A model generated the notes under the pieces. It was not told where the DNA came from. It did no database searches and was given only the letters and a program-made list of their open reading frames with translations. The position numbers and the translations under genes were made by a program. DNA of 64,000 nucleotides from Kribbella soli (lineage in GTDB: Bacteria; Actinomycetota; Actinomycetes; Propionibacteriales; Kribbellaceae), in the NCBI RefSeq assembly GCF_004331345.1, contig NZ_SJJZ01000002.1, positions 1 through 64,000 on the forward strand, read 5' to 3'. This document shows, one piece after another, positions 35,256-44,627 of the stretch. How positions within the stretch are numbered: position 1 is the stretch's first letter; each line of letters begins with the position of its first letter.

Positions 35256-36335
35256 TCAGGCGCTGAGACGCAGCCCGGTAGAGGTCGAGAAGAGGTGCAG
35301 CTTGTCGGGCTGCGGGGCGAGGTGCACGATGGCGCCCGTCTCGCTGTGCATCCGGGTGCTGATCCGGGCGATGATGTGCTGGTTCAGGCTGGAGTGCTCC
35401 GCGATGCCGTAGAGGAATGCGTCCGAGCCGAGCTCCTCGATCACCCCGACCTTCACCGCCAGTCCTTCGTCCGCGAGATGGAACGCCTCCGGCCGGATGC
35501 CCAGCACCAGCGTCTTGTCGTTGCCGGCCTTCGCCAGCAGGCCACGCTCGATCGGCACCACGTAGTCGCCGATCTTCGCCCCGCCGTCGGTGATCTCCGC
35601 CTCGATCAGGTTCATCGCCGGCGAGCCCATGAAGCCCGCGACGAACACGTTCTTCGGCCGGTCGTAGAGGCCCAGTGGCGTGTCGACCTGCTGCAGCCGG
35701 CCGTCCTTCAGGACGGCGACCCGGTCGCCCATCGTCATCGCCTCGATCTGGTCATGGGTTACATAGACGGTGGTGACGTCCAGGCGGTGCTGGAGTTCGG
35801 CGATCTGGGTGCGGGTCTGGACCCGCAGCTTGGCGTCGAGGTTCGACAGCGGCTCGTCCATCAGGAAGACCTGTGGGTTCCGCACGATCGCGCGGCCCAT
35901 CGCGACGCGTTGACGCTGACCGCCGGACAACGCCTTCGGCTTGCGGTCGAGGTATTCCTCGATGCCGAGCAGCTTGGCCGCCTCGGTGACGCGCTTGGTC
36001 CGCTCGTCCTTGGGCAGGCTCTGCATCTTGAGGGCAAAGCCCATGTTGTCGGCGACCGTCATGTGTGGGTAGAGCGCGTAGTTCTGGAACACCATCGCGA
36101 TGTCACGCTCTTTGGGCGGAAAGTTTGTGACGTCGCGGTCGCCGATGTAGATCTTGCCCTCGTTGACCTCTTCGAGCCCGGCGAGCATCCGCAACGACGT
36201 GGACTTCCCGCACCCCGACGGGCCGACGAGGACCATGAACTCGCCGTCGGCGATGTCCAGGTCCAGCCCGTCGACGGCCGGGGCGTCGGAGCCCGGATAC
36301 ACCCGGGTGGCTCCCTTGAACGAGACGGTTGCCAT
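35256..36335 (-). CDS. msiK: ABC transporter ATPase, MsiK/UgpC type
   Basis: 359 residues from ATG 36335 (GAAAGGA in front). Walker A GPSGCGKST (38-46), signature LSGGQRQRVAMGRA, Walker B VFLMDEPLSNLDA and a C-terminal regulatory TOBE/OB domain are all present. In streptomycetes one such ATPase (MsiK) powers many sugar importers. No permease or binding protein is encoded beside it, so it is a stand-alone ATPase. An inverted repeat CCGGCA-gatacg-TGCCGG lies at 36355-36372, just upstream. Confidence 0.9.
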   Translation of the reverse strand: MATVSFKGATRVYPGSDAPAVDGLDLDIADGEFMVLVGPSGCGKSTSLRMLAGLEEVNEGKIYIGDRDVTNFPPKERDIAMVFQNYALYPHMTVADNMGFALKMQSLPKDERTKRVTEAAKLLGIEEYLDRKPKALSGGQRQRVAMGRAIVRNPQVFLMDEPLSNLDAKLRVQTRTQIAELQHRLDVTTVYVTHDQIEAMTMGDRVAVLKDGRLQQVDTPLGLYDRPKNVFVAGFMGSPAMNLIEAEITDGGAKIGDYVVPIERGLLAKAGNDKTLVLGIRPEAFHLADEGLAVKVGVIEELGSDAFLYGIAEHSSLNQHIIARISTRMHSETGAIVHLAPQPDKLHLFSTSTGLRLSA

Positions 36336-36354
36336 GTCACGATTCCTTTCTTCA

Positions 36355-36372
36355 CCGGCAGATACGTGCCGG
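36355..36372. promoter_or_regulatory. Inverted repeat upstream of msiK
   Basis: CCGGCA-gatacg-TGCCGG, 6-bp arms, 20 bp from the msiK start, overlapping the expected mRNA leader. It could be an operator or an mRNA hairpin close to the ribosome site. Confidence 0.35.
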
Positions 36373-36404
36373 ACGACCGCCAACTGCACGCCGATCGCGC
36401 GTCC

Positions 36405-37430
36405 TCACGGTTGCCACGCCGGGTCGGCACAACCGGCGTGGAGTCCACCCCACTGAGGTTGTGCCAACCCGGCCGTTTCGGGGACAGGCAGGGCCGGCGG
36501 TTTGGCGGTGACCGCTGGGGATGCCGTCAACGAATCGAATGAGATCGGCCCACTCGTGCGCTGGGCCTGCTCGATCTCGCGGACCGGCGCGATGTCAGCC
36601 GCCGACGAGCCGTTCCTCGCGACCGGTGCTGTAGTCGGCGTCGCTTGCTCGGCGCCGGTTGCCTTGACGGGCTCCGGCGGTGTCGATCGCTCTAGAAACC
36701 GGAGCAGCTCGACCGGGAAGGGCAGTACCAGCGTGGAGTTCTTCTCGGCAGCGACCTCGACGACAGTTTGCAGCAGACGCAATTGCAGCGCGGCTGGGTG
36801 CTCTGTCATCACCTCGGCGGCCTGCCCGAGCTTCTCCGAGGCCTGCAGTTCGCCGTCCGCGGTGATGATGCGTGCCCGCCGCTCCCGCTCCGCCTCGGCC
36901 TGGCGCGACATCGACCGCTTCATCGTCTCCGGCAGCGCTACGTCCTTGATCTCCACCCGCTCAATATGGACACCCCAGTCCAACGCCGGGCTGTCGATCA
37001 TCAGCTCCATCCCCTGGTTGAGACGCTCCCGGTTGGACAGCAAGTCGTCCAGGTCACTCTTGCCGATGATCGAGCGCAGAGACGTCTGCGCGACCTGGCC
37101 GATGGCCGAGATGTAGTCCTCGACGTCGACGGCCGCCCGCACCGGATCGACTACGTTGAAATAGACGACCGCATCGACGCGGACCGTCACGTTGTCGCGG
37201 GTAATGCCGTCCTGTGCGGGAACCGGCATCGTGATGATCTGCATGTTGACCTTCTGCAGCCGGTCGGCGATCGGCACCAGCAAGGCAAGACCAGGCGGCC
37301 GGATCGTCGGGCGCACCCGGCCAAACCGGAACACGACGCCTCGCTCGAACTGCTTGACCACGCGGACGCACGCCGCCGACCCGATCAGGCCCACTGCCAT
37401 CGCTGCGAGTAGTAGATAAAGGACGATCAT
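36405..37430 (-). CDS. Slipin/stomatin-type SPFH membrane protein
   Basis: 341 residues from ATG 37430. One N-terminal transmembrane helix (VLYLLLAAMAVGLIGSAACV), then the SPFH core: QFERGVVFRFGRVRP, PGLALLVPIADRLQKVNMQIITMPV, DNVTVRVDAVVYFNV and SLRSIIGKSDLDDLLSNRERLN. A coiled coil (EAERERRARIITADGELQA) follows and a Pro/Thr-rich tail of unknown role. Slipins form membrane-microdomain oligomers. Downstream msiK is 70 bp away and on the same strand. Confidence 0.88.
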   Translation of the reverse strand: MIVLYLLLAAMAVGLIGSAACVRVVKQFERGVVFRFGRVRPTIRPPGLALLVPIADRLQKVNMQIITMPVPAQDGITRDNVTVRVDAVVYFNVVDPVRAAVDVEDYISAIGQVAQTSLRSIIGKSDLDDLLSNRERLNQGMELMIDSPALDWGVHIERVEIKDVALPETMKRSMSRQAEAERERRARIITADGELQASEKLGQAAEVMTEHPAALQLRLLQTVVEVAAEKNSTLVLPFPVELLRFLERSTPPEPVKATGAEQATPTTAPVARNGSSAADIAPVREIEQAQRTSGPISFDSLTASPAVTAKPPALPVPETAGLAQPQWGGLHAGCADPAWQP

Positions 37431-37611
37431 TTCTTCTCCGTTAGGACGTCGCCCGCGGTCTCGTCGATAGACACTCGACGACTGACGGACATGTGCCAGG
37501 AACTAGTTGCCCCATTTCCGGCCGGAACCGGCGGATCACACCGCCGGAGGGCCAGATCAGCGGGTGGGCGGAGCCTTTGTCGACGGGGTCATGAACTGTT
37601 CGTTGTTCTCG

Positions 37612-38043
37612 TTAGGAGCTGTGGCGGGCTGGGGCGTATTTGGTGGCGAGGCGGGCCAGGGCGAGGGCTGCGACGAGGAGCCCGAAGTCGCGCAGGGCAA
37701 CGTCGTAGAAGCCGGACAGTGTGAGCAGGTTGATGATGATGCCCGCGAGCCAGGCGGCGACGAGGAGTGCGCCGTAGCGGGGGATCAGGGCGACGGCGAT
37801 GCCGGCGACGATCTCGATGACGCCGATGATGTACATGGCGTCTTGGCCGGAGCCGGGGACGATGTCGTTGATCCAGGGGGCCAGGTAGCCGGGCCAGTCG
37901 GTGAGCAGGTTGGCGAACTTGTCCAGGCCGAACACGATCGGGGCCACCGTGAAGACGGTTCGCAGGGCCAGGAAGGCCTGGTAGGCCGGGTCGGACAGTG
38001 TCTCCCGGCTTGGTGTGCGGGCGGTGCGCCCCTCAGTACTCAT
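37612..38043 (-). CDS. DoxX-family membrane protein
   Basis: 143 residues from ATG 38043. Four transmembrane helices in DoxX arrangement: FLALRTVFTVAPIVFGLDKFANLL, AMYIIGVIEIVAGIAVALI, GALLVAAWLAGIIINLLTL and DFGLLVAALALARLA. DoxX proteins are often part of quinone-linked or thiol-stress membrane complexes. AGGAGCA RBS. It is first of the doxX-slipin-msiK run and carries a composite island box upstream. Confidence 0.85.
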   Translation of the reverse strand: MSTEGRTARTPSRETLSDPAYQAFLALRTVFTVAPIVFGLDKFANLLTDWPGYLAPWINDIVPGSGQDAMYIIGVIEIVAGIAVALIPRYGALLVAAWLAGIIINLLTLSGFYDVALRDFGLLVAALALARLATKYAPARHSS

Positions 38044-38111
38044 AATCTGCTCCTTCTAGAGCGTCGATGTACTTCCATGCTTGTCTGACGGCCGCGGTCT
38101 GACACCGCCCC

Positions 38112-38157
38112 CGGTCGGCTGACTTGGCGTCTGTCTGGTTGCCGACGTCCGGCAACG
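38112..38157 (-). promoter_or_regulatory. Composite island box upstream of doxX
   Basis: Reading towards doxX: CGTTGCCGGACGTCGGC (starting at 38157), 21 bp, then GCCGACCG ending at 38112. The first 17 bases are identical to those in front of the usp-aceE operon. The second box lies 69 bp before the doxX ATG. Confidence 0.75.
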
Positions 38158-38172
38158 CGCGGATCACCGGAC

Positions 38173-38189
38173 CGTTGGCAGAGCCAACG
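38173..38189. terminator. Hairpin after the epimerase gene
   Basis: CGTTGGC-aga-GCCAACG, perfect 7-bp arms, 76 bp beyond the stop of the epimerase gene. No T-tract; it probably ends the usp-aceE-epimerase transcript. Confidence 0.45.
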
Positions 38190-38264
38190 TGTTCCCGCCG
38201 GTGCATGTCGGGGGCCGACGAGAAGTGTGTTGCCGCGCGCGGTTCGCGGTTGTCGCCGCAGGGA

Positions 38265-39209
38265 TCAGGGATGCGCGGCGTGGGCCAGTTCCGCTGCGAG
38301 TCCCTGTCGCCATGAGCTGTAGTGCGGGGCCCAGTCGAGGGTGCGCCGGGCGAGGGTGTTGTCGGCGCCGCGCAGCTGGGTCATGAAGGCGAGTCCCCAG
38401 GCTCCGGCGGTCAATCTGGCAAGGGCCAGGGGTATGTGCTTCGGTGGGGGAGCCTCTAGCAGTTCGGCCAGGATGGGCAGCCACTCTCGGACTGGCGCCG
38501 GCTCGTCGTCGACGATGTTGAGCGCGCCGCGGACGTGGCTGTGCAGCGCCGCGGCGATGGCTGAGGCGGCGTCGTCGACGTGGGTGAAGGAGAAGGTGCC
38601 GTCGCCGGAGCCGATGAGCGGTATCTTCCCGGCCTGTACCTGACGGACGAATGATCCGTGTCTGCCATAGATCGTGCCGTGGCCGTAGAGCTGTCCTAGC
38701 CGTAGTACCAGCCCATCTGCCTGCCTGGTGCGCTGTTCAAGCGTCCGCAGGGCGGCGAGCACCGGGGCGAACTGCCGGGGTGGATCCCGCCATAACGGCG
38801 TGACCTCGGTGGCCGGGACCCACGTGTTCGGTTCGTAGATGCAGGCCAGGCCTTGGGTGATGATGCGTTTGGCGCCGGCCTGTTGTGCGGCGTACAGCAG
38901 GTTGCGGGTGCCTTCGGTGCGGAGCCGGTTGGTCTGCGCGAAGTCGCGGCTCATCCGCCGCGGGTTGATCTTGGCCGGGATCGCGGTGAGCAGGTGGATG
39001 ACCGCGTCGGGTGCAGCGTCCGTGACGACCCGGGTCAGCGCGTCGGAGTCCAGCGCATCGGCTTCGGCGACCACAGCTCCCAGCATCTCGACCTCGACGG
39101 CGGCGCCGTACGAGCGCGCTAACCCGATCACCTCATGGCCCTGGGAGGTGAGTACAGGCAGCAGTCGGCGGCCGATGACTCCGGTTGCACCGGCTACGAA
39201 CACGCGCAT
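38265..39209 (-). CDS. NAD-dependent epimerase/dehydratase-family protein
   Basis: 314 residues from ATG 39209 (GGAGGGATC in front). The short-chain Rossmann start is MRVFVAGATGVIGRRLLPVL with the GxxGxxG loop. The middle shows HLLTAIPAKIN, and RLGQLYGHG takes the place of the usual YxxxK, so it belongs to the atypical/extended SDR group. The C-terminal domain is FSFTHVDDAASAI and LNIVDDEPAPVREWL. Substrate unknown. It follows aceE by 38 bp on the same strand, third gene of that operon. Confidence 0.85.
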   Translation of the reverse strand: MRVFVAGATGVIGRRLLPVLTSQGHEVIGLARSYGAAVEVEMLGAVVAEADALDSDALTRVVTDAAPDAVIHLLTAIPAKINPRRMSRDFAQTNRLRTEGTRNLLYAAQQAGAKRIITQGLACIYEPNTWVPATEVTPLWRDPPRQFAPVLAALRTLEQRTRQADGLVLRLGQLYGHGTIYGRHGSFVRQVQAGKIPLIGSGDGTFSFTHVDDAASAIAAALHSHVRGALNIVDDEPAPVREWLPILAELLEAPPPKHIPLALARLTAGAWGLAFMTQLRGADNTLARRTLDWAPHYSSWRQGLAAELAHAAHP

Positions 39210-39247
39210 GATCCCTCCTGGAACGCAGTCCTGTGGGCGCCGCGGGG

Positions 39248-42001
39248 CTACTGTGGGGTGCCATCGCCCCTGGACGCCGTGTCCGCCTGCTCCTGCCCAG
39301 TCAGGTAGGTCGACCTGGCTAACCGCGGGACCGAGTCGTCCAGCTCGCCGCATTCGGCCAACTGCTGCAGCGTTCGCACGACGATTGATTGCGCGTCGAT
39401 CCCGAAGTGGCGGCGCAGTGCGGCGCGGGTGTCGGAGTGGCCGAATCCGTCGGTGCCCAGCGACGTCCAAGGCCTGCGGACGAACGGAGCGATCTGGTCG
39501 GGCACCGCGCGCATCCAGTCCGAGACCGCGAGGACTGGACCGACGGTGTCGGCCAGCCGCCTCGTGACGTAGGGAAGGCGGGGACGCTGGTCGGGGTGGG
39601 ACTGATTCCACTCCTCTGCGGCGAGTGCGTCACGGCGTAGTTGGGTCCAGGACGTGACCGACCAGACGTCGGCCTGGACTCCCCAGTCGGTGTTCAGCAG
39701 GCCTTGAGCTTCTAGTGCACAAGGCATGGCGATGCCGGAGGCAAGGACTTGTGCCTGCGGGCCGTCGCCGGCTGGGGCGGGCGCGTATCGGTGTATCCCG
39801 GCCAGGATGCCCTCGACGTCGACATCGGACGGCTCGGCCGGTTGCAGGATCGGCTCGTTGTACAGCGTCAGGTAGTAGAAGACGTTCTGGGCCTCGCCAG
39901 GGCGGGGTTCGCCGTACATGCGCCGGAGTGCGTCGGCGGTGATATGGCCCAGCTCGAAGGCGTAGGCGGCGTCGTAGGCGATGCACGCGGGGTTGGTCGA
40001 TGCCAGCAGCAACGAATGGCCGTCCTGGTGCTGCAGGCCTTCACCGTTCAGGGTGGTTCGGCCTGCGGTGGCCCCGAGCAGGAACCCTCTGGTCATCTGG
40101 TCCGCAGCTGCCCAGAGTTGGTCGCCGGTGCGCTGGAACCCGAACATCGAGTAGAAGATGTACAGCGGGATCATCGGCTCACCGTGCGTTGAGTACGACG
40201 TACCCGCGGCTGTCCAGGACGCGGCGGAGCCGGCCTCGGTGATGCCCTCATGCAGAAGGACACCTCGGACGTCTTCCTGATAGCTCAGCATCTGCCCGCG
40301 ATCGACCGAAAGGTAGTGCTGTCCGTGCGGGGAGTAGATCTTCTTGGACGGGAAGAGGGAATCCAGGCCGAAGGTGCGGGCCTCGTCGGGGATGATCGGC
40401 ACAAATCGGTGACCGATCTGAGGGTCTTTCATGAGGTCCTTGAGCAGCCGGACGAACGCCATCGTGGTGGCGACTTCTTGCCGGCCTGAGCCGCGCCGTG
40501 CGACTGCGTACGCCGCCCCGCCCGGCAGCGTGAGCGGTCTGCTGGTGACTCTGCGGGCGGGCAGGTACCCGCCGAGATCGCGGCGCCGCTCGTGCAGGTA
40601 TTGCAGTTCCGGCGAGTCCTCCGGCGGCCGGTAGTACGGCGGCTTCACCGCATCGAGCGCCGAGTCGGGGATATCGAGGAACAGTCGGTCGCGGAAACCC
40701 TTGAGATCGTCGAGGGTGAGCTTCTTCATCTGGTGGGTCGAGTTGCGGCCCTCGAAGTGGGAACCCAGAGTCCATCCCTTGATGGTCTTGGCCAGGATCA
40801 CCGTGGGCTGTCCGGTGTGCTCGGTGGCCGCCCGGTACGCGGCGTACAGCTTGCGATAGTCGTGACCACCGCGTTTGAGGTTCCAGATCTCGTTGTCGGA
40901 CAGATGCTCGACCATGGCCGCCGTGCGCGGGTCGCGGCCGAAGAAGTGTTCGCGCACGAACGCGCCGGACTCGGCCTTGTAGGTCTGGAAGTCGCCGTCG
41001 GGTGTGGTGTTCATCAGGTTGAGCAGCGCGCCGTCGGTGTCGGCGGCCAGCAGCGGATCCCATTCGCGGCCCCAGATCACCTTGATGACGTTCCAGCCGG
41101 CGCCGCGGAAGTACGACTCGAGTTCCTGGATGATTTTGCCGTTGCCGCGGACCGGGCCATCGAGGCGCTGCAGGTTGCAGTTGACGACGAAGGTCAGGTT
41201 GTCGAGCTCTTCACGGGCGGCGACGCCGATCGCGCCGAGGGATTCCGGCTCGTCCATCTCACCGTCGCCGAGGAAGGCCCAGACTCGCTGCTGGCTGGTG
41301 TCCTTGAGGCCGCGGTTGTTCAGGTACCGGTTGAAGCGGGCCTGGTAGATCGCGTTGAGCGGCCCGAGGCCCATCGAGACCGTGGGGAATTCCCAGAAGC
41401 CCGGCATCAGCCGCGGATGCGGGTACGACGGCAACCCGCCGCCCGTGCCGGCGTGGGAGATCTCCTGCCGGAAGCCGTCGAGTTGGTCGCTGGTGAGTCG
41501 TCCTTCCAGGAACGCGCGGGCGTAGACGCCGGGGGAGGCGTGTCCTTGAAAATAGATCTGGTCGCCGCCGCCGGGGGCGTCGTGGCCGCGGAAGAAGTGG
41601 TTGAAGCCGACCTCGAACAGCGCCGCTGCGGAGGCGTAGGTGGAGATGTGCCCGCCGACGCCGATGCCGGGCCGTTGCGCGCGATGGACCATGACCGCGG
41701 CGTTCCAGCGGTTGTAGGCCCGGATCCGCCGCTCGATGTGCTCGTCGCCGGGAAAGGCCGGCTCGGCATCGGGAGCGATCGTGTTGAGATAGTCGGTACT
41801 GCGCAGATTCGCGACACCGACGCGACGGTCGCGGGCTCGCTGCAGGATGCTGAGCAGCAGGTACCGCGCCCTGTTCTGCCCAGCATGATCGACCACCTGA
41901 TCGATCGACTCCAGCCACTCCTGCGTCTCCGACGGGTCCAGGTCGAGCAGTTGACTGTGCAAACCAAGGCTTTCTGGCAGGCCTTGCGGTGTCGGTGTCA
42001 T
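39248..42001 (-). CDS. aceE: Pyruvate dehydrogenase E1 component, homodimeric type
   Basis: 917 residues, full length for AceE. The TPP motif is seen as [10 protein letters not shown] followed by NCNLQRLDG; there is also [16 protein letters not shown] near the N-terminus and [27 protein letters not shown] in the pyrimidine half (segments). It decarboxylates pyruvate and passes the acetyl group to lipoyl-E2. No E2 or E3 gene is on the island, so it must use the host's. ATG 42001 overlaps the stop of the universal stress protein by 4 bp (ATGA), so the two are co-translated. Confidence 0.95.
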   Translation of the reverse strand: MTPTPQGLPESLGLHSQLLDLDPSETQEWLESIDQVVDHAGQNRARYLLLSILQRARDRRVGVANLRSTDYLNTIAPDAEPAFPGDEHIERRIRAYNRWNAAVMVHRAQRPGIGVGGHISTYASAAALFEVGFNHFFRGHDAPGGGDQIYFQGHASPGVYARAFLEGRLTSDQLDGFRQEISHAGTGGGLPSYPHPRLMPGFWEFPTVSMGLGPLNAIYQARFNRYLNNRGLKDTSQQRVWAFLGDGEMDEPESLGAIGVAAREELDNLTFVVNCNLQRLDGPVRGNGKIIQELESYFRGAGWNVIKVIWGREWDPLLAADTDGALLNLMNTTPDGDFQTYKAESGAFVREHFFGRDPRTAAMVEHLSDNEIWNLKRGGHDYRKLYAAYRAATEHTGQPTVILAKTIKGWTLGSHFEGRNSTHQMKKLTLDDLKGFRDRLFLDIPDSALDAVKPPYYRPPEDSPELQYLHERRRDLGGYLPARRVTSRPLTLPGGAAYAVARRGSGRQEVATTMAFVRLLKDLMKDPQIGHRFVPIIPDEARTFGLDSLFPSKKIYSPHGQHYLSVDRGQMLSYQEDVRGVLLHEGITEAGSAASWTAAGTSYSTHGEPMIPLYIFYSMFGFQRTGDQLWAAADQMTRGFLLGATAGRTTLNGEGLQHQDGHSLLLASTNPACIAYDAAYAFELGHITADALRRMYGEPRPGEAQNVFYYLTLYNEPILQPAEPSDVDVEGILAGIHRYAPAPAGDGPQAQVLASGIAMPCALEAQGLLNTDWGVQADVWSVTSWTQLRRDALAAEEWNQSHPDQRPRLPYVTRRLADTVGPVLAVSDWMRAVPDQIAPFVRRPWTSLGTDGFGHSDTRAALRRHFGIDAQSIVVRTLQQLAECGELDDSVPRLARSTYLTGQEQADTASRGDGTPQ

Positions 42002-42990
42002 GACAGCTCCTTCAGATCCGCGAAACGATGCGGTGCGGCGATCTGAAGGATCGACTGCTGCGCAGGCATTGGCTTGTCAGACTTGGTTCGGTGGGGGTGG
42101 ACGACCGCGACCGGACAGGCGGCGTGGTGCAGCACGGCCTGGCTGATCGAGCCCAGCAGCATGCCGGTGAAGCCGCCGCGCCCGCGCGACCCGACCACGA
42201 TCAGCTCGGCGCTGTCAGCCTCGTCGAGCAGCGCCTGGACCGGGTGGCTGTGGACAAGTTTGGTCTTCACGTCGATGCCGGGGATGAGTACCCGCTTGCT
42301 TTCCATCGCCTCGGCGAACAGTTGCCGGTCGACCTGCTCGACGATGTCCGCGGGGACACGCAGCGACGGGTGCTGACGGGTCGGCATCGCGGCATGTACG
42401 GCGGTGATCCCGACGCGGCGGCGTGCCGCTTCCTGGAAGGCGAAACGGATCGCCGCGGCCGAGACCTCCGACCCGTCGACGCCTATCACGACCCGGCCGG
42501 TCGGCGACGCGGGGAACGCCGTACCGTCTCGGTGCGGGTGAACGACGATCACCGGGCACGGGGCGTGCGCGGCCACGGTGGAGCTGACCGACCCGACCAG
42601 CAGGCCGCGGAAGCCGCCGAGACCTCGACTGCCGACAACTACTAACTGCGCGTCTTGTGCCTGGCTCAGCAGCGTCGGCGCCGGGGCCGCAGCAAACAAC
42701 TCGGCGGTGACCGTAATGTCGGGCGCAGCCTGGCGGGCCTGGTCCTTCGCCTCGGCGAGGATCCAACCGGCCGCGGCCCGGAGGCCGTCGTTCATCGGTT
42801 CGGTCAGGTCCAGGCCGAAGGGGTCGCCGATCATCGGCCAGGTGAAGGTGTGAACGATGTGCAGCGGGCAGCGTCGGTACGCCGCCTCGCCGGCCGCCCA
42901 GGTGAGCGCGGCCTGCGCGGATACCGAGCCGTCGACACCCACCAGGACCGGCCGACGGCCGCGGTTCACTACAGCAGTTGTCTTGGTCAT
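41998..42990 (-). CDS. Tandem universal stress protein
   Basis: 330 residues from ATG 42990, with GGAGCGG in front. Two Usp domains: residues 13-152 ([18 protein letters not shown] ... [19 protein letters not shown]) and 165-302 ([18 protein letters not shown] ... [19 protein letters not shown]). Both keep the G-x2-G-x9-G-S ATP-binding signature. Double-domain, ATP-binding Usps are typical of the mycobacterial dormancy regulon. It leads the usp-aceE-epimerase operon, under the composite box at 43067. Confidence 0.93.
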   Translation of the reverse strand: MTKTTAVVNRGRRPVLVGVDGSVSAQAALTWAAGEAAYRRCPLHIVHTFTWPMIGDPFGLDLTEPMNDGLRAAAGWILAEAKDQARQAAPDITVTAELFAAAPAPTLLSQAQDAQLVVVGSRGLGGFRGLLVGSVSSTVAAHAPCPVIVVHPHRDGTAFPASPTGRVVIGVDGSEVSAAAIRFAFQEAARRRVGITAVHAAMPTRQHPSLRVPADIVEQVDRQLFAEAMESKRVLIPGIDVKTKLVHSHPVQALLDEADSAELIVVGSRGRGGFTGMLLGSISQAVLHHAACPVAVVHPHRTKSDKPMPAQQSILQIAAPHRFADLKELS

Positions 42991-43066
42991 GTCACCGCTC
43001 CGCTTCAGCTCTTGGTACCCCAGTGGTTTCGACTGTGCCGCTCCAGCGGTCAGGCAGGTAGGGCGC

Positions 43067-43112
43067 CGATCGGCGAACCTGTGACCAGGCTTATGGCCGA
43101 CGTCCGGCAACG
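43067..43112 (-). promoter_or_regulatory. Composite island box upstream of usp-aceE
   Basis: Reading towards usp: CGTTGCCGGACGTCGGC (from 43112), 21 bp ending GGTTC, then GCCGATCG (to 43067), which is part of the palindrome CGCCGATCGGCG at 43064-43075. The second box ends 77 bp before the usp ATG. A TACCTG, also present in the transaldolase promoter, follows after a few bases. The region is shared with the divergent PucR-like gene. Confidence 0.78.
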
Positions 43113-43168
43113 ATGCTCTACTGGGACATGGCCCGAGACCTGCGTAGATCCAGTGCGAGGGGAGCGGC

Positions 43169-44407
43169 ATGAGCGAGTCCGGGGGGCTGCGATGGCCCGG
43201 TTCCGCCGCGAACAGCGCGGATGAGGCATGGCTGACGGCGATCGCAGAAGCGGCCGCTGGAGACTCCCAGGCGCCGCTCGAGCTGCTGGTCGAATACCTC
43301 ACCCTGCTCGCGGACGCCGCGATCTCCGGGCGACGGCCCCGTGAACATGAATTGGCGATCGTCCGCGAACTCGGGCGCCGCGCCGCCGAACAGGGCATCC
43401 CTGCCGGACGCGTCGTCGACCTCTACCTGTCAGCGGCATGGCGGATGTGGCGCGACCTGCCCGACGTCGTGCCGTACCGCGACCGCGACACCGTCCGCGC
43501 TTCTGCACAAGCGGTACTTCGCGCTGTCGGTGAAGCGATCGCCGTCCTCGTCGACAGCTACCAGATCGCCACTCAGCACCTGATCCGGCAGGAGGAGTCG
43601 CTACGCCGCGAACTGGTCGACGACCTCCTGCGCGGCGACCCCGACGTCGCCGGAATCGTGGAACGCGCCGAACCGTTCGGGCTCGACCTCGGCCGGCCGC
43701 ACCAGGTGGTCCTGGCCCGCCCCGCCGACAGCCTCCCCGAGGGCGACACGAGCGTGAACATGCTGGAAGCCTTCATTCTCGACCGTTTCGGCGACCGTGA
43801 GGTTCTGGTCGCCACCAAAGAAGGCCTGCTCGTGGTGTTGATCCCGGCGACAGCCCCCAGCACGGCACCCCGCACCATCAACCATGGTGTGGGAACCCTG
43901 ATCCACGACGCGTTGACCCGGCACCGGTCGGGCCGCGAATGGCGCGTCACAACGGGCCGGCCCTACCCCGGTTCCTACGGCATCGCCCGCTCCTACGAAG
44001 AGGCGCGAGAAGCGCTGACGCTAGCCGACCGGTTGCAGCTCGACGCCGCTGTCGTCGACGCAGAAGACATGCTCGTGTACCGGGTTCTGATCCGTGACCA
44101 GGCCGCCATCGTCGATCTCATCCAGGCCGTGCTCGGCCCGCTGACCCAGGCCCGCGGCGGCGCAGAGCCGTTGCTGCAGACACTCGAGGCGTACTTCGCG
44201 ACCGGTGAGGTCGCCACCGAGGCGGCCCGGCGCCTGAACATGTCAGTTCGCACCGTCACCTACCGACTGGACAAGGTCAAGATCCTCACCGGACAAGACC
44301 CGGGCGACCCGGCACAACGGTTCACGCTGCACATCGCCGTCCTCGGCGCACGACTCCTCGACTGGCCCGCCCGCGACCTTCCATCCGGCGCGGAGGCCCA
44401 CGCCTAA
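43169..44407 (+). CDS. PucR/CdaR-type transcriptional regulator
   Basis: 412 residues from ATG 43169 (gaggggagc in front). The N-terminal half (AWLTAIAEAAAGD ... HELAIVRELGRRAAEQGIPAGRVVDLYLSAAWRMW) resembles the RsbR-type helical sensor domain. The middle is a GGDEF-like CdaR domain, and the C-terminus is the PucR HTH (LLQTLEAYFATGEVATEAARRLNMSVRTVTYRLDKV). It is divergent from usp-aceE and shares their regulatory DNA, so it is one candidate for the regulator that binds the composite box. Confidence 0.85.
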   Translation: MSESGGLRWPGSAANSADEAWLTAIAEAAAGDSQAPLELLVEYLTLLADAAISGRRPREHELAIVRELGRRAAEQGIPAGRVVDLYLSAAWRMWRDLPDVVPYRDRDTVRASAQAVLRAVGEAIAVLVDSYQIATQHLIRQEESLRRELVDDLLRGDPDVAGIVERAEPFGLDLGRPHQVVLARPADSLPEGDTSVNMLEAFILDRFGDREVLVATKEGLLVVLIPATAPSTAPRTINHGVGTLIHDALTRHRSGREWRVTTGRPYPGSYGIARSYEEAREALTLADRLQLDAAVVDAEDMLVYRVLIRDQAAIVDLIQAVLGPLTQARGGAEPLLQTLEAYFATGEVATEAARRLNMSVRTVTYRLDKVKILTGQDPGDPAQRFTLHIAVLGARLLDWPARDLPSGAEAHA

Positions 44408-44436
44408 CCGACCCGACATGATTCCCGGGGGACCGT

Positions 44437-44482
44437 CGTTGCCGGGCGTCGGCCAACAGCCCAGCCCCAGGTTCGCCGATCG
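44437..44482 (+). promoter_or_regulatory. Composite island box upstream of the membrane protein-transaldolase genes
   Basis: CGTTGCCGGGCGTCGGC (from 44437), 21 bp ending CAGGTTC, then GCCGATCG (44475-44482). Aligned with the usp promoter the two agree at most positions over more than 50 bp, including CAGGTTCGCCGATCG and a downstream TACCTG. The second box ends 80 bp before the leader GTG at 44562. Confidence 0.78.
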
Positions 44483-44561
44483 TTGCCGTACCTGTCATCG
44501 CGACGTCGCGGCACAGTCGTAGCTGCACGAGCAGGGCCCCGCCGCCGCAAGGAGGTTTGTC

Positions 44562-44627
44562 GTGGACCAATCAGTCGCTGCCCGCCTCGACGCGTCCGAC
44601 GCTACGGGACAGGTGAACACACCATGA
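44562..44627 (+). CDS. Short leader ORF coupled to the membrane protein gene
   Basis: A GTG preceded by a near-perfect AAGGAGG opens 21 codons (starting VDQSVAARLDAS) and ends in TGA that overlaps the ATG of the next gene (ATGA). The strong ribosome site belongs to this small frame, not to the downstream gene, which has none of its own. It may be a leader peptide for translational coupling or a real small protein; no family is recognised. Confidence 0.5.
   Translation: MDQSVAARLDASDATGQVNTP

Noticed and set aside
36355..36372. Sixth copy of the composite island box before msiK
   Set aside because: Its arms (CCGGCA/TGCCGG) have a 6-bp spacer and lack the GCCGA box 21 bp away; kept only as a separate inverted repeat.
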